Below are positions 62,201 through 64,000 of a DNA stretch of 64,000 nt, one piece after another (the stretch's first letter is position 1; each line of letters begins with the position of its first letter). This stretch comes from Salminus brasiliensis (taxonomy: Eukaryota > Chordata > Actinopteri > Characiformes > Bryconidae). The stretch lies in NCBI RefSeq assembly GCF_030463535.1, contig NC_132878.1:91901007-91965006 (forward strand), written 5' to 3'. The position numbers were made by a program, and so were the translations under genes. Under the pieces are notes generated by a model that worked only from the letters and a program-made list of their open reading frames with translations, had not been told where the DNA came from and searched no databases.

Positions 62201-62419
62201 ATGTTGACGCTCTCTACCAACATGTAACGTCTCTGGTCTTTTGCAGGGGAGGGTTGCCTGCAGCCGCTGGACCCCGGCCCATGTCGGGATTATGTGGTGA
62301 AGTGGTATTACGATCCCAAGGCCAATTCCTGTGCCCAGTTTTGGTTTGGAGGCTGCCTTGGCAACCGCAACCAGTTTGAAACGGAGAAAAGCTGCCGAAA
62401 CACCTGTGTTATAGGTTAA
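28764..62419 (+). CDS. col28a1: Collagen type XXVIII alpha-1 chain
   Basis: Secreted extracellular-matrix collagen of the VWA class. The 34 coding exons are 28764-28878, 29522-30087, 33169-33189, 33281-33340, 33426-33479, 35578-35622, 35711-35737, 38803-38847, 38934-38978, 42496-42549, 43179-43247, 45090-45158, 45264-45332, 45433-45501, 46553-46621, 46744-46812, 47697-47765, 47902-47973, 48520-48588, 48691-48762, 48864-48932, 50000-50068, 50598-50666, 50822-50890, 52259-52327, 52706-52774, 54353-54421, 54607-54687, 55157-55192, 55301-55337, 56939-57493, 58620-58789, 60894-61116, 62247-62419. Total 3486 nt, 1161 residues; human COL28A1 is about 1125. Order: signal peptide (1 to about 20), VWA1 (about 43-225), Gly-X-Y helix (246-776), VWA2 (about 795-970), acidic linker, Kunitz (1108-1158). 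All phases agree. Introns are GT-AG except intron 9 (GC-AG). Teleosts have several col28 paralogues; the mios neighbour supports the alpha-1 assignment, but I cannot say which duplicate. Confidence 0.95.
29055..29310. mobile_element. MITE-like relic in col28a1 intron 1
   Basis: 'cagtgtgtcctaaagtttgg' then 'ggacacccc' at the left and 'gggctataaaacc' inside resemble the left half of the short inverted-repeat elements in this window, such as 46882-47263. No matching right end was found. Confidence 0.35.
29522..30087 (+). CDS. col28a1: col28a1 exon 2, N-terminal VWA domain
   Basis: A single exon of 566 nt encodes the entire first von Willebrand A domain, from [19 protein letters not shown] to EERLLQEL. 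The metal-ion-dependent adhesion site is complete: DSSES, the threonine in GQGTYSSYA, and the aspartate in LMTDGADH. An NAT glycosylation sequon follows. GC content is high, unlike the surrounding AT-rich introns. Intron 2 (3.1 kb) holds the 'gctggtcatgctgg' repeat. Confidence 0.95.
30545..31465. repeat. 'gctggtcatgctggtt' minisatellite, col28a1 intron 2
   Basis: Built of gctggtcatgctgg, tggttgtctagcttggtcag and gaccagcttgagctggt. Because ctggtc and gaccag are both common, each unit can pair with its neighbours. A larger block starting 'gcagaccagcagaccctata' recurs near 30609, 30883 and 31073. A second patch of the same family is at 34845-35280. Confidence 0.85.
32080..32270. mobile_element. 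Dispersed teleost repeat with internal inverted symmetry
   Basis: 'gcgttccattccaactggga' is followed by 'ttataagtaggaaatttcaa', 'ctggaacgcc' and then 'cagatttcctacttagaaag', so part of the element is self-complementary. 'aaaatccaagatggccacac' closes it. Class not assigned. Confidence 0.4.
32610..32660. repeat. (TC)n microsatellite
   Basis: TC-rich run 'tctctctctctctctctctg' extended by tctctctctatgccgttctc, in col28a1 intron 2. Confidence 0.85.
32862..33075 (+). mobile_element. tRNA-derived SINE with LINE-type tail
   Basis: The head 'ggtgtggcacaacagataac' and the B-box 'ggttcgattac' mark a tRNA-derived promoter. The 3' tail 'gtaagtcgctctggagaaga' then 'ctaaatgccataaatgtaaa' is the ending widely shared by fish SINEs and their LINE partners. 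It lies just before exon 3 and is a different family from the copy at 18239. Confidence 0.75.
33169..55192 (+). CDS. col28a1: col28a1 exons 3-29, N-hinge and collagenous domain
   Basis: Exon 3 adds only ETVANNE. Exon 4 gives [11 protein letters not shown] and then the helix starts at GDRGPPGSP. The helix is about 531 residues. Exons 5-10 are pure Gly-X-Y (54, 45, 27, 45, 45 and 54 bp). Exons 11-17, 19 and 21-27 are all 69 bp, each starting with Gly and each holding one Gly-X-Gly interruption at residue 17 of 23. Exons 18 and 20 are 72 bp and uninterrupted. Exons 28 (81 bp) and 29 (36 bp) close the helix with GQKGEPGIT. Exon 8 has a cysteine inside the helix (GECGAPG). All are phase 0 symmetrical, so any one could be skipped in frame. 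Confidence 0.93.
33577..33955 (+). mobile_element. MITE-like DNA element copy, right end lost
   Basis: It starts 'aatggacaaaagtaatggga' and contains 'ctgcttttgttggagtaact', 'ttggaggagcattgttgtga' and 'cttaatgctggggggcttta'. It stops at 'ctgctccagagtgagag' without the terminal repeat. It lies in col28a1 intron 5. Confidence 0.8.
34075..34545. repeat. AT-rich block with (ATT)n
   Basis: Low-complexity TTA/ATT/TAA sequence including an uninterrupted ATT run at about 34228-34262 and a second TTATTG cluster at 34440-34530. Confidence 0.9.
34845..35280. repeat. 'gctggtcatgctggttgaag' minisatellite
   Basis: Regular units such as 'gaagagcttggtcatgctgg' and 'tcaaccagcttggtgatgct', about 60 bp apart at 34930-35060. 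Same family as 30545-31465. The 131-codon frame across its edge (35098-35493) is not considered a gene. Intron 5 of col28a1. Confidence 0.85.
35908..36148 (+). mobile_element. tRNA-derived SINE copy
   Basis: 'gggcagtggtggctcagcgg' head, then 'cggcaagctgccactg', a (GGGT)n tract near 36050-36070, and the tail 'cacagatgggtcaaatgtgg' and 'cacatttcgctgtacatag'. The B box is deleted relative to the copy at 18239. It lies in col28a1 intron 7, just after exon 7. Confidence 0.8.
37803..37862. repeat. (ATT)n microsatellite
   Basis: About 60 bp of ATT/AATT units inside the intron 7 duplication; a shorter diverged counterpart lies at 38295-38325. Confidence 0.9.
38222..38269. repeat. (AT)n microsatellite
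   Basis: Perfect AT dinucleotide run of about 47 bp at the junction between two of the duplicated blocks of intron 7. Confidence 0.95.
39033..39498 (+). mobile_element. MITE-like DNA element, near full length
   Basis: It opens with 'tacactatatagacaccagt' and closes with 'aacatttgggcatatagtgg', imperfect inverted ends. Internal family blocks are present: 'cttatcctgcttttgttgga', 'tgctccacagctcaatgctg', 'cttctactggcagcatgtct'. At about 466 bp it is the longest copy here. Intron 9 of col28a1. Confidence 0.85.
40505..41225. repeat. Two related interspersed repeat copies
   Basis: 'cacaccacaccaactaacag' with 'gagcgagcgcagacaattat' at 40505-40680 recurs as 'acaccacaccaactaacaga' with 'gagcgagcgcacaattataa' at 41030-41225. 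The family is shared with the repeat at 9160-9480. Confidence 0.6.
40693..40964. repeat. Direct repeat partner 1 around col28a1 exon 10
   Basis: About 270 bp from 'caaaaatagcagtactattt' to 'agtaagcaatgcattttc' that occurs again at 42861-43119 with about one mismatch per 10-15 bp and a small deletion. The two copies lie in introns 9 and 10 and bracket exon 10 (42496-42549). They may be two insertions of a dispersed element. Confidence 0.75.
41590..42420 (-). pseudogene. Tc1/mariner-type transposase relic
   Basis: On the minus strand the segment at about 41910-41950 reads [14 protein letters not shown], the conserved core of Tc1-family transposases around the second catalytic aspartate region. 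The surrounding 800 bp keep the layout of a reverse-oriented element but are full of stops and indels. No intact open frame and no clear terminal repeats were found. It is a fossil in col28a1 intron 9. Confidence 0.5.
42861..43119. repeat. Direct repeat partner 2 around col28a1 exon 10
   Basis: Second copy of the 40693-40964 block, including 'acccacaacagtacaccaca' and 'gcatgggggtttctagtaaa'. It ends 59 bp before exon 11. Confidence 0.75.
44815..44995. mobile_element. Widespread teleost non-autonomous repeat
   Basis: 'ccaatcctggttctggagat', 'tcagcacacctgactgacat' and 'cttcaggaccagggttggga' form the familiar ends and middle of a short, imperfectly inverted fish repeat. It lies about 95 bp before exon 12. 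Confidence 0.55.
45545..46445. repeat. 64-bp tandem repeat of the 'gttgctat' family, col28a1 intron 14
   Basis: The anchor 'cctatgcttttccaaatggt' recurs at about 45920, 45984, 46048, 46112, 46176, 46238 and 46302: a 64-bp period, with one 62-bp step. Each unit contains 'ccaggtggttgctatgcagt'. The left part (45545-45850) is less regular. The several open frames over it arise only from the repeat. Confidence 0.9.
46882..47263. mobile_element. Complete MITE with about 17-bp inverted ends
   Basis: The left end 'tacactatatggccaaaagt' and right end 'ctttggccatatagtgta' are inverted repeats, bounded by TA. Internal sequence includes 'ataaaatcaagcacacagcc' and 'gtgactctcataggagtgcg'. It is 382 bp, without coding capacity, in col28a1 intron 16. 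The TA boundary suggests Tc1/mariner mobilisation. Confidence 0.85.
49060..49690 (+). pseudogene. Tc1/mariner-like transposon relic
   Basis: It contains 'atggaagaaggttggctcgg', 'ttctgctgggaaactctgga' and 'ccaagatctcaatccgatca', which are decayed transposase coding blocks, the last one corresponding to a 'PDLNPI'-type motif. It ends with 'aggtggtcataatgtttagg' then 'ctcatcagtgta', the known terminus type. Frame is lost through indels. Intron 21 of col28a1. Confidence 0.6.
53262..53776. mobile_element. 515-bp inverted-repeat element flanked by TA
   Basis: The left end 'tacagccctgtaaaaaatta' plus 'agagaccacc' mirrors the right end 'gtggtctcttaatatttcca' plus 'gagctgta' with few mismatches (about 28 bp). 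It sits between TA dinucleotides (aata|tacag ... gctgta|tatt). The middle is AT-rich without an open frame. Intron 26 of col28a1. Confidence 0.85.
55094..55147. repeat. (TTTA)n microsatellite
   Basis: TTTA-rich run of about 50 bp ending about 10 bp before the exon 29 acceptor, so part of it serves as, or lies next to, the polypyrimidine tract. Confidence 0.85.
56350..56580 (+). mobile_element. tRNA-derived SINE copy
   Basis: 'gggacagtggtggctcagcg' head, 'gtgggtttgatacccagact' B-box region, 'gagcaaggcccttgaccctc', short GT tract and tail 'cacaaacggtgaatatgggt'. Intron 30 of col28a1. Confidence 0.8.
56939..57493 (+). CDS. col28a1: col28a1 exon 31, C-terminal VWA domain
   Basis: One 555-nt exon encodes the second VWA domain, [21 protein letters not shown] onward. 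The adhesion-site residues are complete ([22 protein letters not shown]). Two sequons are present (NMT, NQS). The exon is phase 1 at both ends and the preceding exon 30 (55301-55337) supplies [13 protein letters not shown] 174-residue antisense frame over it is a shadow. Confidence 0.95.
57736..58089. mobile_element. 354-bp MITE with perfect 23-bp inverted ends
   Basis: Bases 57736-57758 (atattatgaccacctaccta plus ata) are the exact reverse complement of 58067-58089. Inside lie 'tggtccacagcggagcattg' and 'gccaatggtgcttattccca'. It has no coding capacity. The right end directly abuts another element that begins at 58090. Intron 31 of col28a1. Confidence 0.9.
58090..58440 (-). mobile_element. 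MITE-like DNA element, reverse copy
   Basis: It starts 'gtatgtccaaaattttgtgg' and includes 'ctacttta' then 'agttgcacccattactgaca', 'cttgtctagtccctgtagag' and ends 'gtgtcccaatacattggtcc', the reverse-complement order of copies such as 39033. Immediately adjacent to the 354-bp element. Confidence 0.75.
58620..61116 (+). CDS. col28a1: col28a1 exons 32-33, linker between VWA2 and Kunitz
   Basis: Exon 32 (58620-58789) continues from VWA2 as [20 protein letters not shown] and then an Arg-rich stretch ([14 protein letters not shown]). Exon 33 (60894-61116) is acidic and proline-rich ([26 protein letters not shown]), probably unstructured. Frame joins (phase 1 to 2, 0 to 0, 1 to 2) are consistent. 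Linkers of this sort are poorly conserved in the family, so exact boundaries rest on splice sites and frame. Confidence 0.85.
62247..62419 (+). CDS. col28a1: col28a1 exon 34, Kunitz (BPTI-type) domain and stop
   Basis: The last exon encodes a canonical Kunitz domain with six cysteines spaced C-x8-C-x15-C-x7-C-x12-C-x3-C, ending TCVIG then TAA at 62417-62419. The reactive-site position P1 after the second cysteine is Arg (GPCRDY), and P1' is Asp where active BPTI inhibitors usually have Ala or Gly. Whether it inhibits a protease is uncertain. A possible ATTAAA poly(A) signal lies near 62696. Confidence 0.95.
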
Positions 62420-62825
62420 ATCCTCTCCGTGAGACCGATGAGTAATGAAAAGGCAGATATCATAAGGTTTATAGGTTCATAATCTAAAAATGATTTTAAA
62501 AACTCAAGTATATTTCTCTATACCTCTCAGTACTGATAAACATGTTACAAAAAATGTTTGGAGAACTTAGTAGAAACAGGTCTCTTTGACTTTTACATAG
62601 AATTACTTGTTTAGTATATCATTTCAGACAGAATTCAGTTCAACAAGTCGTGTTTACATCTAAAATTCATTTCTGCTATTACATTTTTGCCTGTTATTAA
62701 AATTTTACCACCCAGCTGTTAGTGAGAAGACTGCAGCACATGGGTAATGTGCATATTAGGCTTGACCACAGTTAATGACCCTCAGAACAGATCAGGCAGA
62801 GGGAAACCTCTATTCATAATTCATA
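62420..62825. other. col28a1: col28a1 3' flank, probable 3' UTR
   Basis: AT-rich sequence after the stop codon. A variant poly(A) signal, ATTAAA, lies at about 62696. I see no other gene here. Confidence 0.45.
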
Positions 62826-63198
62826 GTACACTGTATGTCCAAAAGTATCCATATATGTCTTCTATTTTACTAATTTAGCTGCTAATGCTCCGTGCCCAAT
62901 GCCCTGTCAGCTAGAGGGGGGAAAAAAACCCTAGCATTGGGCTGTGGTGTGGGGAATTGGAATTGTATTCTCAGAAGTAATGGAACTCCAACCATTATCT
63001 TTCAAACCTTTTAAACATCCGTTCCTGACCTCACTAATGCTCTCTGAATACAATCAAATACTCTCAGCAATTTTCCAATATCTAGTGTACAGCTTTGTAG
63101 TGCAGCAAAAAGGGAACAACCCCTGTATTAACTCTGTTGATTTTAGAGGGAATGACTCATGACTCGCAGGTGTCTACAAACTTTTGGACATATAGTGC
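62826..63198. mobile_element. MITE-like DNA element with inverted ends
   Basis: The left end 'tacactgtatgtccaaaagt' and right end 'aaacttttggacatatagtg' are inverted repeats. The middle 'cctgacctcactaatgctct' is shared with the fragment at 780-1003. About 373 bp, non-coding. Confidence 0.8.
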
Positions 63199-63485
63199 AG
63201 GTTATGATGAAGGCAGTTCTGGGGAATTTAGCCATCGGCATGTAAAAAAAAATGCCTATATCCTCATTCTGCTGCTCTTTGGTGCTATTTACTTCCAAAA
63301 CCTCAAATCACAGGCTTATGATTCAGCCATAAATCAATGGCTGAAGACTTTTGACATTTCTCATTTCCTTCTTATCATTTTTTCTGTACCTACTAGGACT
63401 CGAATTCGCAAGTTGTCCGTGCTGCAGATATAAAGGTTATGAAAAATGATTCAATTTACACTATCCTCATACTGCTGGTATGCGG

Positions 63486-64000
63486 CAGCTACAGCTGAAA
63501 CCAGAAGCTTACATACACTATTTAAAAAGACATATATGCATTTTTTCTCACTGTCTGACATTAAACTTTATCGTTTTAGGTCAATTAGGATCACCAAAAT
63601 TATTTCTATTTGCTAAATGCCAGAATAATTGGAGAGGGACTTTTTAAAGGCACTTAAATACACTAAGATCACTAGGCCTTTAAACAATTTGAGACGGCCC
63701 ATATGATGATGTCATGTCTTTGAAAGCTTCTGATAGATTTATTGGCAACATCTGAGTTAATTAGAGACACACCTGTAGATGTATTTTAGGGCATACCTGA
63801 AACACACTGCTTCTTTGTGTAACATCATGGGAAAGTCGAAAGAAATTAGCTGAGATATCAGGAAGAGAATTATGGACCTGCACAAGTCTGGCTCATCCTT
63901 GGGTGCAATTTCCAGAAGCCTGAAGGCGCCTCGTTCATACGTACAAACGAGATGGGAATGTCCAGCCATCATACCGCTCAGGAAGGAGACGTGCTTTGGT
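63486..64000 (+). pseudogene. Tc1-family transposon, 5' part, broken transposase
   Basis: The terminal repeat region begins near 63490 ('gctgaaaccagaagcttaca' then 'tacacta'), typical of fish Tc1 elements. A transposase frame starts at ATG 63827: MGKSKEIS, then a TGA stop, then DIRKRIMDLHKSGSSLGAIS, which is the N-terminal paired-like DNA-binding region. After APRSYVQT the frame degenerates. The element continues beyond the window edge, so its 3' half is not seen. Inactive. Confidence 0.85.

Noticed and set aside
1..64000. A previously undescribed multi-gene system
   Set aside because: Only two known, functionally unrelated vertebrate genes are supported; the remaining sequence is explained by repeats and mobile-element relics or shows nothing coding-like.

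Overview
The window is vertebrate nuclear DNA, almost certainly from a ray-finned fish and probably an otophysan (characin, catfish or cyprinid relatives). The reasons are interrupted genes with GT-AG introns, two recognisable vertebrate genes in their conserved vertebrate arrangement, Tc1-type relics, tRNA-derived SINEs, and many short inverted-repeat elements with the 'cactatatggacaaaagtat' type end that is common in these fishes. The finer placement is inference. Two protein-coding genes are supported and both appear complete.

Layout. 1-6035: a satellite block, degenerate up to about 1740, then about 23 near-identical units of about 175 bp that carry telomere-like TTAGGG motifs. 6036-10659: intergenic DNA downstream of mios, with minisatellites, interspersed repeats and an orphan promoter-like GC-box/CCAAT cluster near 6540-6650. 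10660-22112 (minus strand): mios, 11 coding exons, 874 codons, plus a probable non-coding first exon near 22809-22900. 22900-28763: intergenic DNA rich in SINEs, LINE-like sequence, simple repeats and an AAGGC-type minisatellite. 28764-62419 (plus strand): a collagen XXVIII alpha-1 gene (col28a1), 34 coding exons, 1161 codons. It encodes signal peptide, VWA1, a 531-residue collagen helix, VWA2, an acidic linker and a Kunitz domain. 62420-64000: 3' flank, a short inverted-repeat element, and the first part of a broken Tc1 transposon running off the window edge.

The two genes are unrelated in function. Mios is a WD40/zinc-ribbon subunit of GATOR2, which relays amino-acid sufficiency to mTORC1 at the lysosome. 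Collagen XXVIII is a secreted matrix protein of the VWA-collagen class. They lie head to head, the same divergent order as human MIOS and COL28A1, so this is conserved synteny and not a functional operon.

No new multi-gene system is visible. The best second-look items are: (i) a probable U12-type AT-AC intron in mios; (ii) fifteen 69-bp collagen exons that all carry a one-residue Gly-X-Gly interruption at exactly the same codon; (iii) an apparent GC-AG intron in col28a1; (iv) the telomere-like 175-bp satellite containing one hybrid long unit; (v) several self-similar minisatellites spread through the introns of both genes. All exon boundaries were read by eye from reading frame, splice signals and remembered family sequence. 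No search was run.
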